DNA of 32,046 nt from a virus. The notes beneath the pieces are model-generated. The model made no database searches. It was not told the origin of the DNA and saw only the letters and a program-made list of their open reading frames with translations. Both the position numbers and the translations under genes were made by a program. Shown here in pieces: positions 1 through 7,131 of this stretch. The stretch covers positions 1-32,046 of IMG/VR virus record IMGVR_UViG_3300005515_000037; one strand, 5' to 3'. How positions within the stretch are numbered: the stretch's first letter is position 1; each line of letters begins with the position of its first letter.

Positions 1-51
1 GCGTGGACCACCGGCACCCCCGGCATCCACGTCACCATCAGGAGCCTGTGA
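1..51 (+). CDS. C-terminal end of an upstream gene (partial, unidentified)
   Basis: Frame 1 is open from the window edge and stops at TGA 49-51, encoding 16 residues that end in VTIRSL. Its stop overlaps the GTG start of the lysozyme gene as GTGA, a coupling seen repeatedly in this genome, which is the main reason to treat it as real. In T7 the gene before lysozyme is endonuclease I (gene 3), but too little is present to say whether this is that protein. Confidence 0.5.
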   Translation, partial: AWTTGTPGIHVTIRSL

Positions 52-518
52 ACTACAAGCCCATGACCCGCATCGGGTTCATCGCGATCCACTGCTCGGC
101 CACGCCGGGCGACAAGGCTCACGAGAACATCGGCGCGTCCGACATCCGCCAGTGGCACCGCAAGCAGGGCTGGCGCGACATCGGTTATCACTACGTCATC
201 AAGCGCGACGGCACCATCGAGAAGGGCCGTCCCGACGACATGCCGGGCGCTCACGAGCCCCGGATCAACTCCCAGTCCCTCGCAATCTGCCTCGTCGGCG
301 GCGCTCCGCCGCTCGGCTCGGAAGCCGCGAAGAAGGGCCTGGGCGAGAACAACTTCACCCCGCCCCAGTGGGCCTCCCTGAAGCAGCTCGTCACCACCCT
401 GCACGCCAAACACCCCGCCGCCGTCGTCCTCGGACACCGCGACGTCCCCGGCGTCCGCAAGGCGTGCCCGAGCTTCGACGCGAAGGCGTGGTGGGCGGAG
501 GTTCACCCCAACAAGTAA
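48..518 (+). CDS. N-acetylmuramoyl-L-alanine amidase (T7 lysozyme, gp3.5-like)
   Basis: Zinc amidase that cuts the amide bond between MurNAc and L-alanine in peptidoglycan; in T7 the same protein also binds and inhibits the phage RNA polymerase. The 156-residue product matches T7 lysozyme (151 aa) along its length. The zinc ligands are visible as H15 (in IHCSAT), H130 (in GHRDVPG) and C140 (in KACPSFD). The catalytic pair is Y47 (GYHYVIKRDG) and K138. I chose GTG 48 because AGGAG at 40-44 precedes it and it overlaps the upstream stop (GTGA). ATG 63 is a possible alternative, and the longer frame from GTG 3 would add only low-complexity HPRHP sequence. RNA polymerase inhibition cannot be judged because no polymerase gene is in the window. 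Confidence 0.96.
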   Translation: MNYKPMTRIGFIAIHCSATPGDKAHENIGASDIRQWHRKQGWRDIGYHYVIKRDGTIEKGRPDDMPGAHEPRINSQSLAICLVGGAPPLGSEAAKKGLGENNFTPPQWASLKQLVTTLHAKHPAAVVLGHRDVPGVRKACPSFDAKAWWAEVHPNK

Positions 519-535
519 TCCCCAAGGAGACCCGA

Positions 536-775
536 ATGTCCCGCGACGAAAACAAGGCGGTGCTTGTCGCCAAGCACCTGATCCGGTTCGGCAAGATCAC
601 TCAAGTCAGCGCCCAGGCCGAGTACGGCAGCTTCCGACTGTCGGACGCCATCCTGCGCCTCCGCAACGAGGACGCGGACCTGATCCCGGCTGGCAAGACG
701 ATCAAGACGGTCATGAAGCGGGACGCTTCGGGCCACCCCTACGGCGAGTACCAGCTCGTCGCGAAGGCCGCGTAA
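536..775 (+). CDS. Small helix-turn-helix domain protein
   Basis: A 79-residue protein preceded by AAGGAGA at 524-530. Residues 7-45 read as a winged-helix/HTH unit: a helix with VAKHLIRFG, then KITQVSAQAEYG, then a recognition-like helix FRLSDAILRLRNE. This resembles the compact phage HTH family (Pfam HTH_39 type) in which ITxxxAxxxYGxxRLxxxIxxLR is typical. Its target is unknown; a role in regulating phage or host transcription is inference. It lies 17 bases after the lysozyme stop, and its stop overlaps the next start (TAATG), so it is part of the same operon. Confidence 0.75.
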   Translation: MSRDENKAVLVAKHLIRFGKITQVSAQAEYGSFRLSDAILRLRNEDADLIPAGKTIKTVMKRDASGHPYGEYQLVAKAA

Positions 776-951
776 TGGCGAAGCCGCAGCGCAAGCCGTC
801 TACGCCGCATCAGCCGCGTGAGCTGGTCCGCCGCACCACGGCCATGACCGATGCCTTCCTCTCGATGATGTCCGATCAGGGCATCGACACGACCAATGCT
901 CGGGTCCCCCTGAAGCGCGAGCCCATATGGCGCGTGACGCGGAAGGGCTGA
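775..951 (+). CDS. Small basic protein of unknown function (58 aa)
   Basis: ATG 775 overlaps the preceding TAA as TAATG, and the frame runs 58 codons to TGA 949-951, ending 25 bases inside the primase-helicase gene. The product is rich in K, R and P at its N-terminus (MAKPQRKPSTPHQPREL) and ends in WRVTRKG. I do not recognise it. The stop/start coupling on the upstream side and the overlap with the next gene argue that it is translated, possibly to couple primase translation. No catalytic motif or membrane segment is visible. Confidence 0.55.
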   Translation: MAKPQRKPSTPHQPRELVRRTTAMTDAFLSMMSDQGIDTTNARVPLKREPIWRVTRKG

Positions 952-2609
952 CCGAGAGCAGCCTCCTCTACAAGACATCCTGCGACGCTTGCGGATCGAG
1001 CGATGGGAACGCCGTCTATGACGACGGCCACACCTATTGCTTCGTCTGCGAGCGTTTCGGGCGTGCCGATGGCGAGGAGGGTCCCCAATCCCCTCCCGCC
1101 AAAGGACCCCGCATGGAAGGCCTCTTGAGAGGAAGCGTGGAGGCGATCCCGAGCCGCAAGCTCGATGACCGCGTCTGTGCCAAGTACAACTACCAAGTCG
1201 GCACCTTCAACGGCCAGAAGTGCCACATCGCCCCGCTCGTTGACGAGACGGGCACCGTGGTCGCCCAGAAGGTCCGCCTCCCCGGCAAAGATTTCACGGT
1301 ACTCGGCGACATCAAGAAGGCGCTGCCGCTGTTCGGCCAGCACCTCTGCCGCGACGGCGGCAAGATGATCGTCGTGACGGAGGGGGAGATCGACGCGCTG
1401 TCCGTTTGTCAGGCGATGGGCCTGTCCTGGCCAGCGGTGTCGGTCCCCCAAGGAGCCCCGTCAGCCCGCAAGTTCATCACCAAGGCGCTCGGCTTCCTCG
1501 AACGGTTCGACAAGGTCGTCTTCTGTTTCGACGAGGACGAGGTCGGTCGCGAGGCGCTCGCCGACTGTCTCCCGCTTCTCTCGCCCGGCAAGGCCTATGT
1601 GGCTGCGCTCCCGGCGGGGATGAAGGACGCCAACGACATGGTGAAGGCAGGCCGCTCCAAGGAGCTGGTCGACGCCATTTGGGGAGCGCGCAAGTTCGTC
1701 CCCGAGGTCCTCAACGACATCGACGACGACCTCATCGACGACGCCTGTGAAGAACAGGGGTGGGGCCTGCCTTGGCCGTGGATCACCATGACCAAGGCCA
1801 CCTACGGCATCCACCGCAGCGCGCTCTATACGTGGGGCGCGGGCACCGGCTCCGGAAAGACCACGCTGATGAAGCAGCTCATGCTCACGGCGATGCGTCC
1901 TGACCTGGGCGAGGATCACTCCTCGTTCATGCCGATGCCCGAGCCCCGGCCCGTGGCCTGCATCCTCTACGAGGAGCCGCTGAAGCGGACCCTCAAGACG
2001 CTTGCGGGCATGGTCATGGGCAAGCGCATCCACGTCCCCGGCACCGAGTACGACAAGGACGAGGCCCGTCAGATCATGCGGTCCTTGCGCCCGCTCCTGA
2101 AGTCGGTGTCGCTCAAGGGCGCGCGCAACTGGGAGACGGTCAAGGGCACGATCCGCTACCTCGCGCTGGCGGAGGGTGTCCGCGACTTCGTCGTCGACCC
2201 GATGACCGCCCTGACGGCTGGCGATGAGAATGAACGCCAGACCCTGGACGGCATCATGTCCGAGCTGGCCGAGCTGGCCGAAGACTTGGACATCACGATC
2301 CACCTCGTGTTCCACCTCGCCACCCCCGAGGGGAAGAGCCACGAGGACGGCGGGCGCGTCCAAGAAAAGCACTTCCGAGGCTCCCGCGCGGTCGCGTTCT
2401 GGTCCCACTTCCTGATGGGCCTGGAGCGCAACAAGCAGGACCCCGACTGCCCCACCATCATCCGAGGCCTCAAGGACCGCCCCACGGGCGACGCCGTCGG
2501 ACCCTTCATCGCACTCACCTACGACAAGGACACCGGCCACATGGTCGAGGTCCCGATGCCGGAGGGCGATGGCAAACCCTTCAAGGACGAGACCGACAAT
2601 GAACTCTAA
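927..2609 (+). CDS. DNA primase-helicase (T7 gp4-like, full-length form)
   Basis: Bifunctional replication protein: the N-terminal primase makes RNA primers and the C-terminal RecA-like ring helicase unwinds the fork using nucleotide hydrolysis. The 560 aa compare with 566 in T7. In order: a zinc-binding domain with C19, C22, C38 and C41 (CDAC...CFVC); a TOPRIM core with E152 (TEGEIDAL) and D202/D204 (FCFDEDEVG); and a helicase domain with the Walker A motif GTGSGKTT (K311). These are followed by a Walker B-like DFVVDPMTAL, an H-loop VFHL and an arginine-finger segment RGSRAVAFW ahead of LERNKQ. ATG 927 keeps the whole zinc domain. Its Shine-Dalgarno sequence is weak, and it overlaps the preceding small gene by 25 bases. 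Confidence 0.97.
   Translation: MARDAEGLTESSLLYKTSCDACGSSDGNAVYDDGHTYCFVCERFGRADGEEGPQSPPAKGPRMEGLLRGSVEAIPSRKLDDRVCAKYNYQVGTFNGQKCHIAPLVDETGTVVAQKVRLPGKDFTVLGDIKKALPLFGQHLCRDGGKMIVVTEGEIDALSVCQAMGLSWPAVSVPQGAPSARKFITKALGFLERFDKVVFCFDEDEVGREALADCLPLLSPGKAYVAALPAGMKDANDMVKAGRSKELVDAIWGARKFVPEVLNDIDDDLIDDACEEQGWGLPWPWITMTKATYGIHRSALYTWGAGTGSGKTTLMKQLMLTAMRPDLGEDHSSFMPMPEPRPVACILYEEPLKRTLKTLAGMVMGKRIHVPGTEYDKDEARQIMRSLRPLLKSVSLKGARNWETVKGTIRYLALAEGVRDFVVDPMTALTAGDENERQTLDGIMSELAELAEDLDITIHLVFHLATPEGKSHEDGGRVQEKHFRGSRAVAFWSHFLMGLERNKQDPDCPTIIRGLKDRPTGDAVGPFIALTYDKDTGHMVEVPMPEGDGKPFKDETDNEL
1113..2609 (+). CDS. Predicted helicase-only short form (T7 gp4B-like internal start)
   Basis: Within the primase-helicase gene, codon 63 is an in-frame ATG at 1113 preceded by AAAGGA (1101-1106) with a six-base spacer, a better ribosome binding site than that of the full-length start. 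It falls just after the zinc-binding domain. T7 gene 4 makes its 4B helicase from an internal start at Met64, essentially the same place. The predicted 498-residue product would keep the TOPRIM-like and helicase domains but could not recognise priming sites. That it is made here is inference from the RBS and from T7. Confidence 0.65.
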   Translation: MEGLLRGSVEAIPSRKLDDRVCAKYNYQVGTFNGQKCHIAPLVDETGTVVAQKVRLPGKDFTVLGDIKKALPLFGQHLCRDGGKMIVVTEGEIDALSVCQAMGLSWPAVSVPQGAPSARKFITKALGFLERFDKVVFCFDEDEVGREALADCLPLLSPGKAYVAALPAGMKDANDMVKAGRSKELVDAIWGARKFVPEVLNDIDDDLIDDACEEQGWGLPWPWITMTKATYGIHRSALYTWGAGTGSGKTTLMKQLMLTAMRPDLGEDHSSFMPMPEPRPVACILYEEPLKRTLKTLAGMVMGKRIHVPGTEYDKDEARQIMRSLRPLLKSVSLKGARNWETVKGTIRYLALAEGVRDFVVDPMTALTAGDENERQTLDGIMSELAELAEDLDITIHLVFHLATPEGKSHEDGGRVQEKHFRGSRAVAFWSHFLMGLERNKQDPDCPTIIRGLKDRPTGDAVGPFIALTYDKDTGHMVEVPMPEGDGKPFKDETDNEL

Positions 2610-3195
2610 GCTGCCGCCGCTGATCGGCCTCTGCTCGCCCGCAATGTTCTCGGGCAAGACCACCGTGGCGAACTCCCTGGTGGAGAACCACGGGTTCACC
2701 CGGCTCCGGCTGGCGGGGACCCTCAAGGCAATGACGCGGGCCTTCCTGTCTGGCCTCGGGCTCCCTTGGGAGGTCGTGGAAGACATGGTCGACGGCGAGC
2801 TGAAGGAGCAGGAGATCCCTGTCCTCGGCGGAGTCACCCCGCGCCACCTGATGCAGACCATCGGGACCGAGTGGGGCCGCGCATGCGTCCACCCGGAGGT
2901 CTGGGTCAACGTCGCTATGAACCAAGCCCGCATGATGCGCGGGGACGGCGCTGCCGTCGTGTTCGACGACGTCCGCTACCGGAACGAAGCCGACGCCATC
3001 GTTGCCGCTGGCGGCGTGATCGTCCGCATCGTCCGCCCCGAAGCCGTTGTCACCCGCACGCACTCCTCGGAGGGCGAGATGGACGACTACCCGGTCACCT
3101 ACGAGCTGCTCAACGACGGCGGCTTTGCGGGTGTCCCCGAGCGCACCGCGAGGATGCTCTCAGCCCTCAACATCCCCACCAGCACTGGAGCCTGA
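2599..3195 (+). CDS. Deoxynucleoside monophosphate kinase-like protein
   Basis: A 198-residue P-loop protein resembling phage dNMP kinases such as T4 gp1, which phosphorylate dNMPs to feed DNA synthesis. Visible signatures are the loop SPAMFSGKTT (K20), the substrate-side RHLMQTIGTEWGR, WVNVAM, and the typical DVRYRNEADAI followed by GGVIVRIVRP. The first P-loop residue is proline rather than the usual glycine. ATG 2599 overlaps the end of the primase-helicase gene by 11 bases, implying translational coupling. An upstream in-frame start at 2569 would add only ten residues overlapping the helicase gene. Substrate specificity cannot be told from sequence. Confidence 0.8.
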   Translation: MNSKLPPLIGLCSPAMFSGKTTVANSLVENHGFTRLRLAGTLKAMTRAFLSGLGLPWEVVEDMVDGELKEQEIPVLGGVTPRHLMQTIGTEWGRACVHPEVWVNVAMNQARMMRGDGAAVVFDDVRYRNEADAIVAAGGVIVRIVRPEAVVTRTHSSEGEMDDYPVTYELLNDGGFAGVPERTARMLSALNIPTSTGA

Positions 3196-3200
3196 TCCCC

Positions 3201-3479
3201 ATGTTCACCTTCCTGCGTCTCTATCTCATCGACACCGCGATGGCCGCCATCTCGTTCCTCCGCCGCGACCTCGACAGCGTCGTGGGCAGCCTGGATCGCA
3301 CCGTCGGTCGTCTCGATGCCATCGTCGAGCGCGAGCAGGCCGCCCGCGCCGCGAGCCGCACCCGCGAGACCGCGCTGCGCAACAAGCTCGCCAGCGAGGT
3401 CAGCCTTCGCAGCGCGAGCTTCGACACCAGCGAGCGCGCCCAGCGCGTCCGCGAGCGCATCGCCGCGCTCCTCGCCTAA
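3201..3479 (+). CDS. Coiled-coil protein with hydrophobic N-terminus, unknown function
   Basis: A 92-residue protein starting at ATG 3201, six bases after the kinase stop. Residues 1-20 (FTFLRLYLIDTAMAAISFL) are hydrophobic or amphipathic and may touch the membrane. From about residue 25 the chain is a charged heptad-like helix (LDRTVGRLDAIVEREQ, then R/E/A-rich to the end). I do not recognise the family. It is the last gene before the terminator at 3511-3537, so it closes the first transcription block. Confidence 0.7.
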   Translation: MFTFLRLYLIDTAMAAISFLRRDLDSVVGSLDRTVGRLDAIVEREQAARAASRTRETALRNKLASEVSLRSASFDTSERAQRVRERIAALLA

Positions 3480-3510
3480 CCGGCGCACAGCCGCATCCGG
3501 CTGACCCACA

Positions 3511-3541
3511 GGGGGTCCCTTCGGGGGCCCCCTTTTTCTTT
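3511..3541 (+). terminator. Rho-independent terminator with UUCG tetraloop
   Basis: A nine-pair stem (3511-3519 with 3524-3532, one G-U pair) closed by a TTCG loop and followed by TTTTT at 3533-3537, then CTTT. The GGAG of the DNA polymerase gene begins four bases after the T run, so transcription of the polymerase depends on readthrough or on a promoter I cannot see. A smaller hairpin (AGCCG/CGGCT, 3489-3502) lies just upstream. Confidence 0.93.
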
Positions 3542-3552
3542 GGAGCGGCTCT

Positions 3553-5565
3553 TTGAAGATATTCGACATCGAGACGAACGGGCTGCTCGACGAGCTGACC
3601 GTCGTCCACACCCTGCACATCCTCGACAAGGCGACCGGCGAGCGCCGCCGTTACAATGACGGCTTCTTCGCCGACGGTTCGCCAGCTCCCCGCGACGGGA
3701 GCATCGTGGATGGCCTGATGGTGCTGGCTGAAGCGGACGAGGTCTGCGGCCACAACATCATCAAGTTCGACATCCCCGCGATCACCAAGGTCTACCCTTG
3801 GTTCAAGCTGAAGCCGAGCTGCGTGGTCCACGACACGATGGTCTACGCGCCGCTTATCTGGCCTCACATCAAGCAGATCGACGCTGACGCCATCAAGAAG
3901 GGCAAGCGGCCCTTCGACTTCGCCAAGCAGAAGCTGGTCGGCAAGCACTCGCTCAAGGCCTGGGGCATCCGCCTCGGCGTCCTAAAGGCCGACTACGAGG
4001 GCGAGTGGCACAGCTTCACCCAGGAGATGGAGGAGTACGCGGCCCAGGACCCGGTCACCACCGAGGCTCTCTGGGACAAGTGCGCCGAGAAGCAGTTCCA
4101 CTTCGAGGCCGTCCGCCTCGAACACGACGTCCAGTTCATCATCCATCTACAGGAGCGTTTCGGCTTCCTGTTCGACCGCGAGGCGGCGGAGGCCCTTGAG
4201 GGCATCCTGCGTGCCCGAAAGGCTGAGCTGGAGGACCAGCTCCGCGCCACCTTCAGGCCGTGGGTCGAGCCCGTCCGGTACAAGGGTCAGGCCGTCGTCG
4301 TCACCGCCGGTCGTCGCACGAAGGTGCGCCGCTGGGACGAGAACGGCGAGGAGTACATCGTCGAGTTCGCCAAGGGCGAGACCTACGAGAAGCTCAAGCT
4401 CGTCTCGTTCAACCCCGGCAGCCGTCAGCAAATCGCTGACCGGCTGAAGACGCTCTACGACTGGATACCCGTCGAGTTCACCGAGAAGGGGCACCCCAAG
4501 GTCGACGAAACGACGCTGGGCTCGCTGGATCACATCCCGGCGGCCCGGCTCCTTGTCGACTACCTGACGGTCGACAAGCGGATCGGTCAGCTCGCCGATG
4601 GCGACAACGCCTGGTTGAAGAAGATCGCCGCCGACGGGCGCATCCACGGCAAGGTCAGCACCCTCGGCGCGATCACCCGCCGGATGACGCACTGGGACCC
4701 GAACATGGCCCAGGTGCCGTCGCTGGTGAACGCCCGTGGCGTCGTCCCGTATGGCCGCGAGTGCCGCGCTCTCTTCATCGTCGCCGTGGGCATGATGCTC
4801 TGCGGCTGCGACGCCGAGGGCTTGGAGCTGCGCATGCTCGGCCACTACATGGCCAAGTACGACGGCGGCGCTTACGTCGACACGGTCGTCAACGGCGTCA
4901 AGGAAGACGGCACCGACGTCCACACGGTCAATCAGCGGCTGATCCGGCTCAACAGCCGCAACTCCGCGAAGACCTGGATTTACGCCTACCTCTACGGCGC
5001 TGGCCTGCTCAAGCTGGGCATGGTCATCTACGAAGACTTCACTGCTGCGCAGCGCGAGGCGTTCAACGCCAAGCATCCTGCAGGGCAGAAGAGGGAGCGG
5101 GCCATCGCCCTGCTCGGTAAGCGCGCCCGCATGCGCGTCGAGGAAGGCCTCCCGGCTCTCGGCGAGCTGCAGCGCAAGGTCCAGCGTCTGGCGAAGAGCG
5201 GCTTCCTGCCGACGGTCGACGGGTCGAAGCTGCGCGTCCGCTCAGCTCACTCGGCGCTGAACACCCTGCTGCAAGGCGGCGGTGCCATCGTCATGAAGAA
5301 GGCGCTCGTCATCCTCTTCAACCGGCTGCTCGAACAGGGGTGGGTCCCAGACCTAGTCACTGGTGAGCTGCGGCGCGGGGACGACGTGATGGGCTTCGTC
5401 GCGAACATTCACGACGAGTTCCAGATGGAGGTGCCGGAGCATCTCGCCGAGGAAATCGGCCAGATGGGCAAGGACGCGATCCGCGATGCGGGCGTGGCCT
5501 TCAACCTCCGCTGCCCGCTCGCTGGGTCCTTCGACAAGGGCCACAATTGGGCCGACAGCCACTGA
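3553..5565 (+). CDS. DNA polymerase, T7 gp5 family A with 3'-5' exonuclease
   Basis: Replicative polymerase, 670 aa (T7: 704). The proofreading exonuclease has D5/E7 (FDIETNG), D73 (HNIIKFD) and D166 (YAAQDPVTT). The polymerase domain has motif A with D420 (CDAEGLELR), motif B (RNSAKTWIYAYLYGAG) and motif C with H620-D621 (NIHDEFQ). It ends in NWADSH, close to the T7 C-terminus. The thumb carries a basic insertion before VSFNPGSRQQ at the place of the T7 thioredoxin-binding loop but shorter; whether it binds host thioredoxin is unknown. The start is TTG 3553, just before the exonuclease motif, with GGAG at 3542-3545. The stop overlaps the next start (TGATG). Confidence 0.97.
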   Translation: MKIFDIETNGLLDELTVVHTLHILDKATGERRRYNDGFFADGSPAPRDGSIVDGLMVLAEADEVCGHNIIKFDIPAITKVYPWFKLKPSCVVHDTMVYAPLIWPHIKQIDADAIKKGKRPFDFAKQKLVGKHSLKAWGIRLGVLKADYEGEWHSFTQEMEEYAAQDPVTTEALWDKCAEKQFHFEAVRLEHDVQFIIHLQERFGFLFDREAAEALEGILRARKAELEDQLRATFRPWVEPVRYKGQAVVVTAGRRTKVRRWDENGEEYIVEFAKGETYEKLKLVSFNPGSRQQIADRLKTLYDWIPVEFTEKGHPKVDETTLGSLDHIPAARLLVDYLTVDKRIGQLADGDNAWLKKIAADGRIHGKVSTLGAITRRMTHWDPNMAQVPSLVNARGVVPYGRECRALFIVAVGMMLCGCDAEGLELRMLGHYMAKYDGGAYVDTVVNGVKEDGTDVHTVNQRLIRLNSRNSAKTWIYAYLYGAGLLKLGMVIYEDFTAAQREAFNAKHPAGQKRERAIALLGKRARMRVEEGLPALGELQRKVQRLAKSGFLPTVDGSKLRVRSAHSALNTLLQGGGAIVMKKALVILFNRLLEQGWVPDLVTGELRRGDDVMGFVANIHDEFQMEVPEHLAEEIGQMGKDAIRDAGVAFNLRCPLAGSFDKGHNWADSH

Positions 5566-5915
5566 TGACCGACCGCGTGAAGCGGGTTCCGTTGTCACCA
5601 AGTCCCGAGAAGGCACTCCTTTCCGCCGCCCGATACCGGGCCAAGCGGAAGGGGGTGCCCTTCAACCTGACCTTCAGGGACATCGTGATCCCCGAGCGGT
5701 GCCCGATCCTAGGCATCGTGCTGCAGCGGGGCCTCGAAGGGGGCCTCGACAACTCCCCCTCGCTAGACCGCATCGTCCCCCGGCGCGGCTACGTGCGGGG
5801 CAACGTCCGCGTCATCTCGAACCGGGCGAACCGCATCAAGTCGGACAGCACCCCCGAGGAGCTGGCCCGCATCCTCACCTACGTCCTCGCCAACTCCCTT
5901 CAGGAGACCTCATGA
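5565..5915 (+). CDS. HNH-like (treble-clef) endonuclease
   Basis: A 116-residue basic protein beginning at ATG 5565, coupled to the polymerase stop (TGATG). The pattern CPILGI (C46), then SPSLDRIVPRRGYVRGNV, then ISNRANRIKSD matches a recurrent phage HNH/treble-clef nuclease family in which the LDRI...GYxxGNVxxIS segment is diagnostic. Some members of this group keep few metal-binding cysteines, and only one is seen here. T7 gene 5.3, next to its polymerase, is also HNH-like. A free-standing homing enzyme or a DNA-processing nuclease are both possible. The next start overlaps its stop as ATGA. Confidence 0.72.
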   Translation: MTDRVKRVPLSPSPEKALLSAARYRAKRKGVPFNLTFRDIVIPERCPILGIVLQRGLEGGLDNSPSLDRIVPRRGYVRGNVRVISNRANRIKSDSTPEELARILTYVLANSLQETS

Positions 5916-6157
5916 AGATCATCCAAGCCACCGGCTCGTGGCTGCGTCGGCTCCTTACGGGGAGCGACAACCACACGCCCGACATCGTCCGCATCCTGGG
6001 GGCCCTCATGGGCATCCAGTTCATCGTCAACTCGGGGTGGGCCCTGGTCCACCTTGAGCAGGCGTGGGACCCCACCGCCTACGGGACTGGTGCTGGTCTC
6101 GTGCTGGCTGCCATCGGCGCGGCGCTGGGCATGAAGGCGCTGACCGAGCCCAAGTGA
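5912..6157 (+). CDS. Small two-helix membrane protein (holin-like candidate)
   Basis: An 81-residue protein with SD AGGAG just before ATG 5912, which overlaps the HNH stop (ATGA). It has a basic amphipathic N-terminus (WLRRLLTG), a first membrane helix at about residues 25-47 (VRILGALMGIQFIVNSGWAL), a short linker with DPTAYG and a second helix GTGAGLVLAAIGAALGMKAL. The layout resembles a widespread group of small phage membrane proteins found beside endolysins. A holin role is plausible because the spanin pair lies 600 bases downstream, but two other small membrane proteins (29867, 29955) sit at the T7 holin position. Confidence 0.7.
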   Translation: MKIIQATGSWLRRLLTGSDNHTPDIVRILGALMGIQFIVNSGWALVHLEQAWDPTAYGTGAGLVLAAIGAALGMKALTEPK

Positions 6158-6339
6158 CCAAGCTCACCCATGACGTGATCGACGGGGATCGCGGCGGCTT
6201 TCGCTACCGCATCCTCGCCGGTCGCAAGGTGCTGCTGACTTCGGGCACGCTCCTCCTGTGGGAGGACGCCGACAAGCTCGGCAAGCACTTCGCCGCCGAC
6301 CCCACCGGCACCCTCGACTTCATCGAACGGAAACGCTGA
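6154..6339 (+). CDS. Small protein of unknown function (61 aa)
   Basis: GTG 6154 overlaps the preceding TGA (GTGA), giving a 61-residue product with YRILAGRKVLLTSGTLLL in its middle and FIERKR at the end. I do not recognise it. The exact stop/start overlaps on both sides (GTGA before, TGATG after) make it part of the coupled chain of small genes. There is no clear membrane helix or metal site; the middle looks like a beta hairpin. Confidence 0.6.
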   Translation: MTKLTHDVIDGDRGGFRYRILAGRKVLLTSGTLLLWEDADKLGKHFAADPTGTLDFIERKR

Positions 6340-6548
6340 TGCGCTCGTCATCGCTAGCAATCGACTTGGAGGACCAAGCGTCGGTCCTTCGGCGGATGGC
6401 CGCTGGCATTCGCAAATCCGGTCGGCCCATCGACGTGCCCTGGAAGGGCGGACGCAAGGACCTTCACCAGCTCACCAGCTCGGACGTGGAGGCCTTCGCG
6501 ACGGACCTCGAACGGGACGCTCATAAACTCAGGAGCCTCTACCAATGA
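6339..6548 (+). CDS. Small protein of unknown function (69 aa)
   Basis: ATG 6339 overlaps the previous stop (TGATG), and the next gene overlaps its stop (ATGA). The product has an acidic, helical N-terminus (LAIDLEDQASVLRRMAAGIRKS) and a helical C-terminus (VEAFATDLERDAHKLRSLY), with PWKGGRKD between. Two amphipathic helices of this kind suggest a small helical-bundle or dimerising protein, but no family is recognised. Confidence 0.6.
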   Translation: MRSSSLAIDLEDQASVLRRMAAGIRKSGRPIDVPWKGGRKDLHQLTSSDVEAFATDLERDAHKLRSLYQ

Positions 6549-6733
6549 GCGTGCAGCGCTACGTCTTTCGCTACCACGACGCGACCCACGGCCTCTACGA
6601 GAAGGAAGGCGGGTGGCGGACCAACGAGCTTCAGGAAGCCAAGCTGATCGGCTGGGGTTCCAAGCGGTTCGTGAACCCGCGCAACCCAAGGACCGACGGT
6701 GAGCTGGTCCCGGCGCGGATCGTCATCGCATGA
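6545..6733 (+). CDS. Small protein of unknown function (62 aa)
   Basis: ATG 6545 overlaps the previous stop as ATGA and is preceded by AGGAG at 6531-6535. The product is aromatic and basic (QRYVFRYHDATHGLYEKEGGWR, shortened here to its first part QRYVFRYHDATHG) with KLIGWGSKRFVNP further on and a hydrophobic end (ARIVIA). No known motif is seen. The next gene, the i-spanin, again overlaps by ATGA. Confidence 0.6.
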   Translation: MSVQRYVFRYHDATHGLYEKEGGWRTNELQEAKLIGWGSKRFVNPRNPRTDGELVPARIVIA

Positions 6734-7131
6734 TCCGCAACATCCTGATCGGCCTCGCGGCGCTCGCCGCCGTTCTCGCCGCCTACTGGTTCCTCACGGC
6801 CCCCTCGCGGGCCCGGAAGGAAACCGCCGTGGCCACCGCCACCGCCGCCACTGCCGAGGCCTCGAAGGCCGCCGCGCAGGACACCGTCAAGATCGTCGTC
6901 GACACCCAGGCCGCCCACGGTCGGATCGACGTCGTCACTCAAGGAAACCGCGATGCGATCCTCGCCGCTTCTGGAGCGACTGCTCCGGTCGATGTTGATC
7001 TTCATAACACCGGCCTTCGCGCTATCTGCCTGCGCAACGCATATCGTCTACAACCGTCCTGCCAGCGACTGCTCGACCCTGGTGCCGAAGTCGTTGGTGG
7101 ACCCGACGCCGGGGGCGCAGCTCCCCGCTGA
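6730..7131 (+). CDS. i-spanin (Rz-like inner-membrane lysis protein)
   Basis: A 133-residue protein with one N-terminal membrane helix (residues 3-24, ILIGLAALAAVLAAYWFLTA) followed by a charged, alanine-rich periplasmic helix. The C-terminal half overlaps the o-spanin reading frame by 179 bases in the +1 frame. Single-TM proteins that overlap a lipoprotein gene are the hallmark of two-component spanins, which fuse inner and outer membranes at the last step of lysis. Beyond about residue 100 the sequence is compositionally odd (PDAGGAAPR), as expected where it is constrained by the overlapping gene. Confidence 0.82.
   Translation: MIRNILIGLAALAAVLAAYWFLTAPSRARKETAVATATAATAEASKAAAQDTVKIVVDTQAAHGRIDVVTQGNRDAILAASGATAPVDVDLHNTGLRAICLRNAYRLQPSCQRLLDPGAEVVGGPDAGGAAPR

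Noticed and set aside
1461-2933. Very long minus-strand frame opposite the primase-helicase and kinase genes
   Set aside because: High GC at third positions keeps antisense frames open. It is an exact shadow of two clear genes and its sequence is low-complexity and family-free. The same holds for 17903-19876, 14507-15808 and 27514-29370.
5486-5911. Longer start for the two-helix membrane protein within the polymerase and HNH genes
   Set aside because: The upstream sequence is an R/P-rich shadow of the HNH gene. ATG 5912 has AGGAG and overlaps the HNH stop as ATGA.
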